64,000 nt of DNA. It comes from Chrysemys picta bellii. Taxonomy: Eukaryota; Chordata; Testudines; Emydidae. Below, piece by piece: positions 22,316 to 33,797 of this stretch. Below the pieces are notes generated by a model. The model did no database searches. It was not told the DNA's origin and was given only the letters and a program-made list of their open reading frames with translations. Position numbers and translations under genes: made by a program. Numbering within the stretch: the stretch's first letter is position 1; each line of letters opens with the position of its first letter. Where the stretch lies: contig NC_088792.1 in assembly GCF_011386835.1 (NCBI RefSeq), positions 112,068,421 through 112,132,420 of the forward strand, read 5' to 3'.

Positions 22316-23384
22316 CCAAAAGAAACTCCACAGGCCTCCAAGCCTCCCCAAAGAGTTAACTGCCCTATAGTTAAAATACAAAAAAATGATTTAAGGTTGA
22401 TACTACCTATTGTCAAATAATTAGAAATAATCCTGGACAACATTCTCTGTGGAATTCTCGCTTAGGGTTCATGTCTGGCATTTTAAATCATTTTTAATAA
22501 CCAAGGAAAATGCCAGACAAACTATGTTAAAATGGAGTTAATGTTGTGAGTATGAATCCGTAACTTAAGGATAAAAACCTTTACAGGGATGTTGTAATTA
22601 TCCCCAAACCCAGCATTAAACTTGGGAAATTGAGAGTTCAGGCTAAAGGTATGGAAATACACAGCTGAGGAACCCACACAACCTTAACTCTGCCCCTTAG
22701 TGACAGAATGTGGGAGAAAAATATGAAAAGGAAAATTGAAAATGCATTTAAAAATCAATTCTATCTAATCTGGGACCACAAACAATGATTTATCCTAATC
22801 ATATGGTTATTGCACAGTGTCACTACTGGGAAGTTTAAGGTTGTTGAGGTGTCTTAACTGTGAAAGACAGAGAGTATCTCAGCTCCGTTCTGTGATGTCA
22901 GCCACTCAGCACAAAACCTAGCACTGTGAAGTTGGTAACTGGGTGGGAAAGGAACCTTTGGTCTGCCTTTCCAGAGGGAACTCAGCAGTTAGGCAAGGTG
23001 GGAGCAGAAGGGCTGAGTACACACTCTTGTAGTGATCAAGACAGACCTGGGCAAGTCAGGGAGAGAGAGAAAAGGGAAATTAAAAAATATAAAGACGAGA
23101 TTTAACAGCAACATGGGAAGAAAAGTAGAAGAACCCAGAGAAATATCTGGGAATTGCTAAGTTATGTGTTGAAGAGTGTGAACAAGGGAACAAGCTCAGG
23201 GAAATCCCCAAATTAGGGAAGTTATAAAAATTTGTCACAATACTGAGAGCTGGGGAAATAATGCTGGGAGCTCCATGGATCTTGGAGTTTTTCTAGTGCT
23301 GGGAATGGTGGTTCCGTTTTTTTTCTAATTACATTGGGAGGCCAGAAAAATAACATAATAAGAGAATAACAAAGAAAACAGACA
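22316..23384. other. No gene recognised
   Basis: No coding or repeat family is visible. Confidence 0.4.
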
Positions 23385-25354
23385 AGTGTTCTAGCTTCTC
23401 TGGTTCAAAGGGAGAATAGAGTCTTTGAGAATCTTAGGCTGGGAGGGATTGCATTAGAGAGAGTAGGAGCTTTGAGAGTGTCTAAATGTATGTCTACACG
23501 GCAAAAAAAAAAAAAAGTGTGTTAACTTGGGTCAGCTAACCAGAGTTAAAGCCGGTGGGGGAGCTTGGGGTTGAACTCAAGTTGCCAACCCAAGTTAAAA
23601 TGAGGGTTGCCATGTCTTCACTGCTATTGTAACCTCAGCTAACCTGAGTTAAGAACACCTTTTTTTTGTCTTGTCGAGGTACTGGAAGGTTGGCTGGGTG
23701 AGATTGGTGCAGAGGAAGCAGTGGCTTCATGGGTTTGATGGAAGTTGGTTTAGGGGTTGTTGCAGACTGTACTGAGGAACTGACATAGTCTGCTGAGACT
23801 CTGCATCTCACAGCCAGACCAGACAATTCTCCCAGTCTGCCATGAAACAAATGAAATTAGGGCACTGTCCAGCTTGAAGAGAGTTAGCTTCTCCCCCAGC
23901 AAAGCTGGCAGACAGATCATGTGGGAGTGCAGCGGATGGATCCTAGGAAAATCCAAGCCCATAGGAGACTTTAGCAGAGGAAAAATTAGAAGGAGCTTCC
24001 TCCCTCTTCTCTTCTTCCTTCCCTCGCCATTAAATGACAACAAAATCCCGATTGGAATCAGAAACTTTAAAGCACATTAGTTCCCTCACGCTCCATGTTC
24101 TTTCACCACAAAAGAGGCTAGGGGCTAAAGGTACCAGGTGGAGGCTTCCCATTGGGGCTGTGTTTATTCTAGACAGCAGGGTTCATCCTCTGGTGACTGT
24201 CCAGTCTGTACCAGCGTTTTGACTGCAAGGGGAAAAGAGGAGACACCCTTATACAGGACAGACAGCAATGCCTGGTCACTCAGAGCAAGTGGCCAGGGAG
24301 TGGCCATGCTATATAATACAAAGGATCTATCCCATGAGGTCCAGGTCACAGTAAGGGGGGAAAGCTGGTTATTTGTCTCTAAGGGCACCTCAGCTTAATT
24401 ATCTGAGTTGAAGAGGAGTGAAGGGGGAGTGAGTGTCAGAGTACAGTTCTGGAGGAATTCCACCTTTGAGAGGGAAATCAATGTGCAATTTCCTAAACAT
24501 TTCCATGTTTAGACCTTACTGTGGGGTTTTCAGCCTGCAGTTTTGTGGGGAAGGAAATAGATCTTCCTGATCTCTCTGAAATATTGGAATTGATTGGTTG
24601 TAGTCTTCAAAAAGTTATTGTGTTATAGATAAACTGAGACATGCCATTGAGTTGAATGTTAGCCAACACGTGTTCTAACTGCTCCAGTTCAAAAGGAGAA
24701 TAGAGGCTCTGAAGGAGTTTTTCTGCACGTGATTGCATCAGAGAGAGTAGGAGTTGTGTGCGTCAAGGAGTTTGGCTGGGAGGTATTGGTGTGGAGGGAG
24801 TAATGGATTCATGAGTCCCAAGGAGTTTGGTTTAGGGGGGCTGTTGACGGCTGTGTTGGGGAATTGACAGAGTCTGCTAGTGTTCTGTTGAGCCTCTGCA
24901 TTTCACAGCAAGCCTGACAATGCTTCTAGTCTGCCATGAAATAGGAATTAAATTAGGACCCTTTCCGACGTGAAGAGAGCTAGCTTCTGCCCCAACAAAG
25001 CTGTCAGACAGAGCCGGGGGGGAGAGCAGGGGATGGATCCTAGGAAATCCAAGTCCACAGGAGTAATTAGAATGAGCTGAAATCAAGAGAAACAAAATTC
25101 TTATTGGAATCAATAAGTAGAAAGCACTAGTGGGTAAGGGCTGAGTTCAGTGGGATAAAACACCCTCATATTCTTCATGAGGACAATAGGTGGAGGTGTC
25201 TCATGGGGGCTAGTTGCTCTGTTGATTCTAGACAGCAGGGTTCACACTCTGGGGACTGTCCAGTCTGTACCACAGGTTGACAGTAAGTGGGGAACAGGGC
25301 ATAGCCCCTTAAAGAGGCTATATAGTAGTGCCTGGTCACTCAGAACAAGCAGCA
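23385..25354. repeat. Diverged tandem duplication of about 1 kb
   Basis: Copy A (23385 to about 24295) and copy B (24668-25354) share ordered words: gtgttcta..cttc..gttcaaa; agagagtaggag; tctgccatgaaa; gaagagag..tagcttct; ggatggatcctaggaaa; tctagacagcagggttca; tgcctggtcactcag. The offset is 1284 bp at the left and 1059 bp at the right. The difference is explained mostly by a MITE at about 23484-23660 present only in copy A. The unit has no recognised gene. Confidence 0.8.
23484..23665. mobile_element. MITE in copy A of the duplication
   Basis: Begins tatgtctacacggcaaaaaa and contains ttaacttgggtcagctaacc mirrored by cagctaacctgagttaag. A foldback repeat of the tgtctacac-ended class, absent from copy B. 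Confidence 0.6.
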
Positions 25355-25359
25355 TGGGA

Positions 25360-25511
25360 ATGGAGCCCAGGCTCTGGGACTCTGAGGGGGTCCAGCCCGA
25401 GCCCGAACATCCACACTGCAGTTTTATAGCCCCACAGCCCAAGTGCTGCAATCCTGAGTCAGCTGACATGGGCCAGCTGCAGGTGTTTTAGTGCAGTGTA
25501 GACATACCCTT
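25360..25511. mobile_element. MITE 3' half
   Basis: Contains gtccagcccgagcccgaac and ends ttagtgcagtgtagacatacc, a hAT-type MITE end common in turtles. It abuts the right edge of copy B of the tandem duplication. Confidence 0.6.
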
Positions 25512-25870
25512 TGGGGTTCTGGAGATTTGTCCCATTGCAGAGTGCTGAGGCTGTGTGTGATATTGTGAGTTACTGTGTGTAAGTTTCTATAAGCAATTCC
25601 TATTTGCATGAAACTATACGTTATTTTATTTGACAAATAATTTTAAATGATGGAAAGCCAGACTTTATTTTAAGGCATAAACACAAGGATCAGAGCTAAA
25701 TTTGAGTTTTCTGCCCTAATTCTACATTTCCTGACTTCTGACTGCTTGATTTATCAACCTTCACTTTCATTAATATTAAATTAATTAATTAATACTAACT
25801 AATACTAGTTTTGTGCATGGAATAGAAAATGCAGTATTGCCAACTCCATGTGCTCAAAATTCATAGGTCA
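25512..25870. other. No gene recognised
   Basis: AT-rich spacer, including a run of ttaattaattaatac at about 25770-25800; nothing assignable. Confidence 0.4.
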
Positions 25871-25899
25871 GATCCAGCCCCTGCCCCCACCTCCCTCCG

Positions 25900-26430
25900 C
25901 TCCCCCACAAAATGCGGTTGAAACTGGATTCGCCATCCCCAGGACTACCTGATGTCTGGAATATTCCTGAATTAACTAGTCATCCAGGAAGGGGAACACA
26001 TGAATGCCAATTCTGCATTTGGTAAATAACCTGGGAGCTGATGACAGGCCAACAGGGAGGACAGTACATTGGCAATGACAGTCCAAAACCATAAATCTAA
26101 AAAAATCTCCTGTGGCTCTGGTGAATAGCTACATGGAAATAGTCTTCCTGCAAATCAAGAGCAGCATACCAATCTTCAGGATCAAGTGACAGGATGATGA
26201 ACACTAAGGATAACATACAACACATTGTCTTCTTTATATACTTATTTAAGTTCCACAGGGCTAGGACGGGTCTTATCCCCCCACCTCTTGCTTGGGTATG
26301 AGGAAATATCTTGCATAAATCCTCTTCCCTGATGTTGTAGGAACACGTCCTCTATAGTTTCTAGATGGAGAAGTGTAAGAATTTCTTTAATAATAACAGA
26401 CATTTGAGGGGTCCCTGAAAAGGGATAGGG
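25900..26430 (-). pseudogene. DIRS/tyrosine-recombinase-type reverse transcriptase, degenerate
   Basis: Read piecewise on the minus strand: GRGF.RYFLIPKQEVGG..RPVLALWNLNKYIKK, DWYAALDLQEDYFHVAIHQ, HRRFFRF, TVLPVGLSSAPRLFTK and FPFLDD. This is the DIRS-type RT pattern (Y.ALD..DAYFH..I, LPFGL..AP..FTK, then F.YLDD as catalytic motif, here FLDD). Frameshifts separate the segments. The downstream RNase H and tyrosine recombinase are not seen and are probably lost. Its family integrates by recombinase rather than by a DDE integrase, so no target duplication is expected. Confidence 0.75.
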
Positions 26431-26759
26431 AAAGGGAGAGAGGCATAGAAAGGAACTTGAGTGCATAACCCAGATCCACAGTGCTCAGAAGCCATTTGTC
26501 AGCAATGATGGCTTTCCAAGCACCTAAGAAGTGAGAAAGCCTGCTTCTGAATGGCAGGGATGGAGAAGAAGTGCTGCTCTCAAGCAGTCAAATGGACTGC
26601 TTTGTTGTGGCGGGGTGTTGTTTAGAAGCAGTAGTAGCAGATAAAGAGGGAGGCCTGCACCTCTCAGATCTATATTTTTTTCCTGGAGGAGTCTAATTGC
26701 CTCTGCAATAGTTATGGGTAAAAGTGTTTCCTCATGGGCACCAAAGTATATAAATCCAC

Positions 26760-27070
26760 GCAGTGAAGGGTCACCCTAGAATCTGTGAGGGTATGTAATG
26801 CCTCATCAGTTTTCTATAAGAACAATGAATAACCTTCAAAAGGCAAGTCCTCAATAACTTGTTGCATCTCCATAGGTATTCCCAAATCTGAAGCCATGAA
26901 GAGGTGGCGCACGATAACCAAAGTCACCATCATCCTTGCTGCAGAGTGTGCCACAGCTAATGGTTCCTGGAGAGAGGTTTGTGCTACTAGACATCCTTTA
27001 TCCAGCAAAACCTGAAATTTTTCTTTGGAATCATCAGGAAGTTTCTCTGCAAACTTACATCAGGCACGGG
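26760..27070 (-). pseudogene. DIRS-type gag, C-terminal capsid segment
   Basis: The open segment 27008-26814 reads LDKGCLVAQTSLQEPLAVAHSAARMM..VIVRHLFMASDLGIPMEMQQVIEDLPFEGYSLF. Just upstream is DDSKEKF. This follows the gag pattern of vertebrate DIRS elements (LP.DSKEKF, A..SLQ..LD.ADSAAR.M, W...SGLP.E.Q..IQDLPF.G..LF). Helix-rich, no membrane segment. It is separated from the upstream gag part at 28.2 kb by the CR1 insertion. Confidence 0.7.
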
Positions 27071-27074
27071 CACC

Positions 27075-28195
27075 CCAGTTGGAATCATATAATTCTAGAA
27101 TATCAGGGTTGGAAGGGATCTCAGGAGGTCATCTAGTCCAACCGCCTGCTCAAAGCAGGACCAATTCCCAACTAAATCATCCCAGCCAGGGCTTTGTTAA
27201 GCCTGACCTTAAAAACCTCTAAGGAAGGAGATTCCACCACCTCCCTAGGTAACCCATTCCACCACCCTCCTAGTGAAAAGGTTTTCCTAATATTCAACCT
27301 AAACATCCCCCACTGCAACTTGACACCATTACTCCTTGTTCTGTCATCAAGTACCACTGAGAAGAGTCTAGATCCATACTCTTTGGAACCCCTTTTCAGG
27401 TAGTTGAAAGCAGCTATCAAATCCCCCCTCATTCTTCTCTTCTGCAGACTAAACAATCCCAGTTCCCTCAGCCTCTCCTCATAAGTCATGTACTCCAGCC
27501 CCCTAATCATTTTTGTTGCCCTCCGCTGGACTCTTTCCAATTTTTCCACATCCTTCTTGTAGTGTGGGGCCCAAAACTGGACACAGTACTCCAGATGAGG
27601 CCTCACCAATGTCGAATAGAGGGGAATGATCACGTCCCTCGATCTGCTGGCAATGCCCCTACTTATACAGCCCAAAATGCCGTTAGCCTTCTTAGCAACA
27701 AGGGCACACTGTTGACTCATATCCAGCTTCTCATCCACTGTAACCCCTGGGTCCTTTTCTGCAGAACTGCTTCCTAGCCATTCGGTCCCTAGTCTGTAAC
27801 AGTGAATGGGATTCTTCCGTCTTAAGTGCAGGACTCTGCACTTGTCCTTGTTGAACCTCATCAGGTTTATTTTGGCCCAATCCTCTAATTTGTCTAGGTC
27901 CCTCTGTATCCTATCCCTACCCTCCAGCATATCTACCACTCCTCCCAGTTTAGTGTCATCTGCAAACTTGCTGAGAGTGCAGTCCACGCCATCCTCCAGA
28001 TCATTAATGAAGATATTGAACAAAACCGGCCCCAGGACCGACTCTTGGGGCACTCCGCTTGAAACCAGCTGCCAACTAGACATGGAGCCTTTGAGCCCGA
28101 TGATCTAGCCAGCTTTCTATCCACCTTATAGTCCATTCATTCAGCCCATACTTCTTTAACTTGCCTTCTTTAACAGACCCTGCCAGTAAAACCTG
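27075..28195 (-). mobile_element. CR1 LINE, 5'-truncated, inserted in DIRS gag
   Basis: The 3' end (plus-strand 27085-27145) carries attctagaatatcagggttgg and aggtcatctagtccaac, the CR1 3' end. The insert keeps the last third of ORF2 and the 3' untranslated part. The left junction lies between gtttgcag-like DIRS sequence and the CR1 tail, and the right junction is near 28190. It has the same orientation as the surrounding DIRS element. Confidence 0.85.
27172..28195 (-). pseudogene. CR1 ORF2 reverse transcriptase C-terminal part
   Basis: A 303-residue open frame (28083-27172) starts with a [20 protein letters not shown] segment (RT motif B), then [11 protein letters not shown] (catalytic motif C, FADD), [12 protein letters not shown], the thumb-like [20 protein letters not shown] segment and the CR1 C-terminus ([22 protein letters not shown]). 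Just upstream, in another frame (28195-28085), the segment [25 protein letters not shown] provides the region between motifs A and B. The frameshift near 28080 and loss of the endonuclease and motif A make it inactive. The frame is unusually long for an old fossil, so the insertion is moderately young. Confidence 0.9.
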
Positions 28196-30060
28196 ATGAT
28201 TGTCTATGCACATTTGTGACTCAGCAGTGGAATAAATCTTTCTCCAAAACAAATCCAGCTGTTGGGGGCAACTCGCCCACCATTTCTCATTGGCAGCTGT
28301 AACTACCGGGGACCCAGGAGCTGGGTGGGTATATAAGTGTCCATATCCCTGTGAAGGTATTTGGTATCTGCATTCAGTTTTTTTCACCATAAGGGCTTAA
28401 GAAGCAGATGTCTGCCATAAGGTTTCTGCAGCTTCCAAAATGGCTTCATTAATTTGCAGGGCCACACTACCTGAGATGGTTAGATGTAGAATGTCCACCA
28501 ACTGGTGAGGGTTGTCTTGGACTGGTTCTGTTTGGATCCCCAGGGAATTAGCCACCCTGAAATGAGTACCTGGTAGTTTTTTAAATAGTCCTCAATGGGA
28601 GCTGATGATTCAGGAGCCAAGGCTTCATCTGGACAAGAAGATGAGTTATTGGTGGTTAAAATGGGGTCCTCAGTCTCTACTGGGCCAGTCTGAGCCTTCA
28701 ACTCCAAAAGTTGCTGCATCGTGTGTACCAGTCAAGGAGGCTCCTAAAGCAAGTCAATACTGAGCTTGGTACCAGGCACCAGGTTCCTCTGTCTCTGAGA
28801 TGAAGTGAGGATCTTTGCCTCAACTGGTCTGGGGAACTGACCTAAAAGCTAGGTAGAGGAATGTTCCCTGGGTTCCAATATGGCCACTGCACATATGGGT
28901 ATGGCAGAGTTCGCCAGCTGGTAGATTACCTCAATCTGCCACAGTAGAACTGTCTATGGCGGGTGTCTGATCTTGCCACCAATTAATACATGGGAGAGAA
29001 TCTTGAGCTGCCTCTGAAATAAGGGGAAGCATAGGCTTCCTTAGCATTCCCTTCCTCAGACTCTAATGAAGAAAAAGAGTAGTTGTAGGCATTGGTAGAG
29101 AGGCACCAGAAGTAGTAAATGGGGCATGTGACCTAGAACGGCACTGCTGGGCGGTAGCTTTACTCATCGGTACTATGAACGATATGGACAGTTTAAGTCC
29201 CACGGGTACCACTTGTCTTGATGAAGTCAGTACTGGAGGTTTCTTGGCCACAGAGGATAACATTCCCAATGGTTTGGTTGGTTGGTGCCAAGGAAGTGAG
29301 AGTTGGTATCGAAGTAGGCATTGATTGAGATATCGATTGCATGACCTACTTGGCCAAGGAAATATCCTGCTTCAGCACAGGGGAATCCAGCACTAAGAGA
29401 CAAAGTAAGTCTTATGTGCTGCATAGGTCTCTGCATAGGCACTGATAAAATCTGTGACAATGACAAAGTTGGTGCCTCTACTAGGAGCTTTGTTGATGCC
29501 AGTCTTGATAGTACATGAAAAGGTACCAGAGTCAGTGGCTGGTCTTCTTGCTGAAGCTCAACCATCAATACCAAAGAACTGTGAGTCTCTACCTGCACTC
29601 TAGCCTCGGTATATGAAAACTCCTGCAAAGACTTAGCTGAAGCTTTAAGGTGCCCAACATCCCTGTTAGAAGAAGAAGAGGCCTTTGTCAGTTTTTGAAG
29701 TCAGATCTCACCCTGAAACTGACTTGTATCTTTTGAGAGACATACTTGGACAACAGGAATGCTTCCTCTTCGCCTCAGTGACTGACTTTGAGCAGCAGGG
29801 CACATCAGAAAGATCTGCAAGAGTTTTTCTGGAGGCCAAGGATGAAGTGCTCAGTTTTGAACAACCCAGGCCCACCCAGGAGGGCTACATGGCATGCTAC
29901 ATGAAGTAGTCCCATAACCTAATATTCCTAGGCTTCTAGGTCCTCCTTTTAGAAGATTTACAAATAGAGTACTTGTCTCTAATATGGCCTTCACCGAGAC
30001 AAAACAGCAAGTGCATATGAAGGCAGAGACACCCTGCATATCAGACAGTGCTTAAAGCCA
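28196..30060 (-). pseudogene. DIRS-type gag, N-terminal and middle part
   Basis: Nearest the 5' end (30.04-29.85 kb, minus strand) piecewise reading gives YPGFKHCLICR, then SICKSFKRR-like and LGDYF-like segments, as in the cysteine-containing N-terminal region of DIRS gag. The middle (29.63-28.5 kb) is Ser/Thr/Pro-rich, with many valine and proline codons built on ggtacc-like words, and low complexity. Around 28.3-28.2 kb a segment ending DNHQVLLA corresponds to the start of the capsid block. No intact frame longer than 133 residues remains. Assigned by order and weak motif similarity. Confidence 0.5.
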
Positions 30061-31550
30061 GGATACTTAGGCACAACTAAGCTTCTCCAGTACCAGGCAA
30101 AACAAAGCTAAATCAAAACAAGAAAAAATTTTATAAAATAAACCAATAAGTTGCTGGGTGGGAAAAAACGCTGGTACCAAACTAAACTACTAATTATTTA
30201 CAATAAGAAAAAAAAATTCCTCGTAGGAAAACAGGGTACCATGAGCAATAGCCAATTGAAAGCTCCAACTACCAGCCAATGTCATGAGAAGGAACTGAGG
30301 TGGCGCCTTTTCCTTTTATGCCCTCGATTGGATGCACAAGGAGATGCACAGCACATGTACTACCCTGATGGGTATCACTAGGGAAAACTTTTTGGCTACA
30401 GTGCACTCATGAACACATCTCGATGAACAACAGTTACAATACAGATAAGTAACCCTTTTTTATGATGGGTGTAAGGGGAAAAAAAGCCTTTGTATTTTAA
30501 ACTGTGGGTCAGAAGGTATCCTTTTGTTTAAAATTTCATTTTATTGCATTTTCCGTCACAGATGCAAAGTATTTTGGCAATTGATAAAGGCCAGAACCAA
30601 ACAGGTTATTTGACAGAAGTTACCAAAAGTTACATTTCTGACAAGTATAATAAAGAAAAGTTTGCCACCCTCTCACAAGGAATGCCTGTATAAGAACAAT
30701 TATACATCCCATATGAAAATTTTGTTTTACTGGACTCTACCCTCAGGATCTGAGCTTTTAAATTAAAGTGGTAAATGGCTGTGTTATGTGCTGTATTATA
30801 GCAGACTTGTAACAATTACTATGTATGTCACACACCCACAAGAAGGTGGGAATAGAATCCTCATTTTTAGCTCCAGAAAGCCAGGCCTCTGCTTACTGTG
30901 CTAAAGGAGAGTTCCAACACGTGTGGACCTATCTTTTCTGTAGGCCAGCAAGCAGAGGGCAATAACACGTGCACACATGCAATGGCAAACCTATGCCAGC
31001 GCTATGTAGGAGGCAAAGAGCTCCTACTTTTTCTCTGCCAGAGAGGAAGCAAAGTTATGTACTGCAGAACTTTTCTGGATGGTAAATTGCTTAAAAAACC
31101 CAGACTGCCTCCATTCAACCCCAGAACCCAGCACTTCTTTCTGCAAGGAAGTTTCTTATTTCACTTGCATCCAGAATGGACTCAGGGGCTACCAAGAAAA
31201 GCCAGGATAAGCAAATGAGCAGAAATACAACATCCTCCTGCCAAGAATTTAGCACATTCACACAAGTAGTAGTCATGGAAGCACCAATCCCAATTAGGGC
31301 CACCACTTGTGACTCTGGTCCTCCTAAATGGTAAAAGAGAGTAAAAAGCATGTGGGACTCATAGTAACAGATTTTACACTCCTCCTTTGATGACAGACTT
31401 TACTTTTAACTCTAAAACATACAACAAACAAGGTAGTGCTCACCACAAGTGACCTTGCCAACTACCTCCCCTCCTCCCTCTGCCCATTATCTAACTTCCC
31501 TTTTCTCAGCCAGTTAGTCAGAGGCTAGCAAAAAATGGTCTCATGACCTC
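30061..31550. other. No gene recognised
   Basis: The first 400 bp may still be DIRS 5' sequence. The remainder shows no recognised coding or repeat family. Confidence 0.35.
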
Positions 31551-31552
31551 TT

Positions 31553-31760
31553 ATGAGTGTCTCATGTCCCTCTAAATCAGGCTTTAGGCCTGCACTTAGT
31601 ACAGCGGCAGAACTTGTTGCTCTGGTGGATGACTGCCTTTTGGCCATAGCCAAGGGAAGTTCAACCATATTCCTCCTGCTGGACCACACTTTGGTACTTG
31701 ATACTGTTTATCAAGAAACACTCCTTTGTAGGGCTAGCTGGAATAAAAGGTAAGTATATT
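31553..31760 (+). pseudogene. L2-like LINE reverse transcriptase fragment
   Basis: The open segment reads KSGFRPALSTAAELVALVDD, then AIAKGSSTIFLLLDHTLVLDTVYQETLL. This is the L2/CR1-group RT block QSGFR..HST..ALV.LVDD..A.D.G....L.LLDLSAAFDTVDH.ILL, i.e. the start of the palm domain with motif A (AFD here VLD). The catalytic Asp is retained but its surroundings have changed. Truncated on both sides. Confidence 0.75.
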
Positions 31761-31764
31761 CTAC

Positions 31765-32115
31765 AACAATTTTTGAGGGAAATGAAAATTTTTCATTCCA
31801 TTCAAAAACTCCTGTGAAATTTTTGTTTTTTTCAGTGAAAATTTTTGTTTCATTTTGGTGAGAAATTTTTTTTTATCTTCCTTTTTCACTCCTTTCCACT
31901 GCAAAAGTATGGAGGAGAGAATAACGAGATCAGAGAGTGCCTTTTACTCCTCCACCAAAATGAAATTTTTAGAAAAATTTCCAAAAAAAGTGTGAAATGC
32001 ATCGTTGACAAATTAAACTTTTTGACCAAGATAATTTTTTTTTTACAAAATGTTTAATGTTTGTCAAAAGGGCATTTTCTGTTTTTAAAAAAACCCAAAC
32101 AGGTACAATGGAAAA
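31765..32115. repeat. T-rich foldback repeat inside the L2-like element
   Basis: Contains repeated gaaaatttttc/gtgaaatttttg words and their complements; resembles the T-rich repeats at 39.83-40.45 kb and 49.16-49.62 kb. Class unknown. Confidence 0.45.
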
Positions 32116-32429
32116 AATGTGACCAACTATACTCCTGTTAGATGAAGTTCTAGGGGTGAATAGAAACATCCTGAAATGCTGAGAGGGTCGTTACTGGGCA
32201 ACTGTTTCGCTTCTTCCAGGGCTGTAACCTGCAGTCTCACAAGGCTCAGCCCTCTCCCACAAAGTACTCAACATTTACAGGAAAGTGCTGGTGCAGCTGG
32301 TGAGACAATCCAGACTGAAGTGCCCACTCTACACAGATTTACAGCGCTACACCTTCTTGACTTCAGACATAAGCATCACCACCTTCCAGCTTTCTTAGTG
32401 TCTTGTCAAAATCGGCACCTGCATGAATC

Positions 32430-32965
32430 CAGGCATGACTGAGGTGATGCTTGGAAGAAGAGAGAAGTACTTCAAGGAATTTGTCTCCTATATAATATCC
32501 CAGATGCCAGGCATCTACACTCAGCTTATTAAGTTGGTTCACAGACTTCCAGTCCTGTTGGACTCCTCAGGCTAGTAGATGCCCAGATATCTATGGTGAG
32601 GGAAAAAAAACCTCATTCCATTTGCAGCAAGCTAGATGATTGTGCCCCTTATTATAGATTCAGACCTGGTCACAGTGATTCACCTACTCATGCACTCCAG
32701 GCTTGATTACTGCAACCTGTTATATTCAGGAATGAAACTAATGCTCTGGAAAAGGTCCAGCTAACATGATACACAGTAGCCTATCTGTTTTGTAGCACAG
32801 GTTGCCTTGAGTTACCCTAGTGCTCCCCTGTGCACAGGGTCCCCAGTGAATAACACCCAGTTTAAGAGCTCTGTCCTTATACTCAAAGGCCTCTGCTGGA
32901 TCAGGCCAGGGAGTTCATAGACTGACTTTTCCTTCATGACCATTGTGACTATATTTGATGTACCC
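32430..32965 (+). pseudogene. L2-like LINE, C-terminal RT region
   Basis: Piecewise reading gives SDLVTVIHLLMHSRLDYCNLLYSGM and later VLILKGLCWIRPG. The pattern (L...IHA...SRLDYCN.L..G, LKALHW.P, YK.L....P.YL) is the conserved C-terminal part of L2-type ORF2. With the piece at 31.55 kb it defines one plus-strand element interrupted by other sequence. Confidence 0.7.
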
Positions 32966-33513
32966 AGGATTATAAGTCACCCTATTACCCCCTGCTTCCA
33001 GCAAGAGGGAGTCTCTCTCGTGGTGGCTGGGTGTCAGCTCCCTAACACCTCCAATCTCTCAGCCATTCAAACTATGACAGCCCTAACTTCGCCTTGCAGA
33101 TTAACAAGTAACCCAATCTTTGAGTCTCTTTGAATTGTTCCCCTGTGACATCCAGCCCCTGACACTGGGGTTGCCCATAACAACTACAGAGCCTCTGCCC
33201 CCAAAGAAGCCATGCACCCCAATTTACCAGTTTTACCTTAAACCACCACTCCTGTAAACCACACTGCACTTATAGAAAGCAACAACAAATGCCACCTTAA
33301 ATACAATGGTCCCTTCCCACAGCTGCAGACCCTGACATGATTATTATAGGCTTTACTGTGAAATCAAGATAGAGCATCAGCAACACCAGTATCCACTCCT
33401 AGGACATGCACTGCATGAAAAAGGCTGTTAAACCACAGGCAATGTAAACCAAAGGCCCTCACCAACCTCATTCCCTGGGCAGTCTTAGCAACTATTAACA
33501 ATATGGATCACAC
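32966..33513. other. No gene recognised
   Basis: No assignable coding or repeat family. Confidence 0.4.
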
Positions 33514-33797
33514 GCCAGGTCTACACTACCCCCCTAATTCGAACTAAGGTACGCAACTTCAGCTACGTGAATAACGTAGCTAAAGTTCGAAGTACCTTAG
33601 TTCGAACTTACCTTGGTCCACACTCGGCAGGCAGGCTCCCCCGTCGACTCCGCGGTACTCCTCTCGCCGAGCTGGAGTACCGCAGTCGACGGCGAGCACT
33701 TCCGGGTTCGACTTATCACGTCCAGACTAGACGCGATAAGTCGAACCCAGAAGTTCGATTGCCAGCCGCCGAACTACCGGGTAAGTGTAGCCAAGGC
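33514..33797. mobile_element. CG-rich MITE with internal palindromes
   Basis: The ends gccaggtctacact and agtgtagccaaggc are imperfect inverted repeats. Inside, ttcgaactaaggtac mirrors gtaccttagttcgaa, and gacttatcacgtcc..ctagacgcgataagtc form a second foldback. It has many CpG sites compared with the flanks, suggesting either youth or protection from methylation decay. No clear 8-bp duplication was found. Confidence 0.7.

Larger units (their letters stand above)
25900..30060 (-). mobile_element. DIRS-type retrotransposon relic, split by a CR1
   Basis: Minus-strand order is a gag N-terminal cysteine-rich region (about 30.06-29.85 kb), a Ser/Pro-rich middle (29.7-28.5 kb), the capsid-like segment (28.4-28.2 kb, continued at 27.07-26.76 kb after the CR1) and RT (26.43-25.9 kb). 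Every part carries stops or frameshifts. Outer inverted or split repeats typical of DIRS were not identified. Confidence 0.65.

Noticed and set aside
29227..29628. 133-residue minus-strand frame as a host gene
   Set aside because: Lies in line with DIRS gag pieces and is low complexity; better explained as degraded gag.
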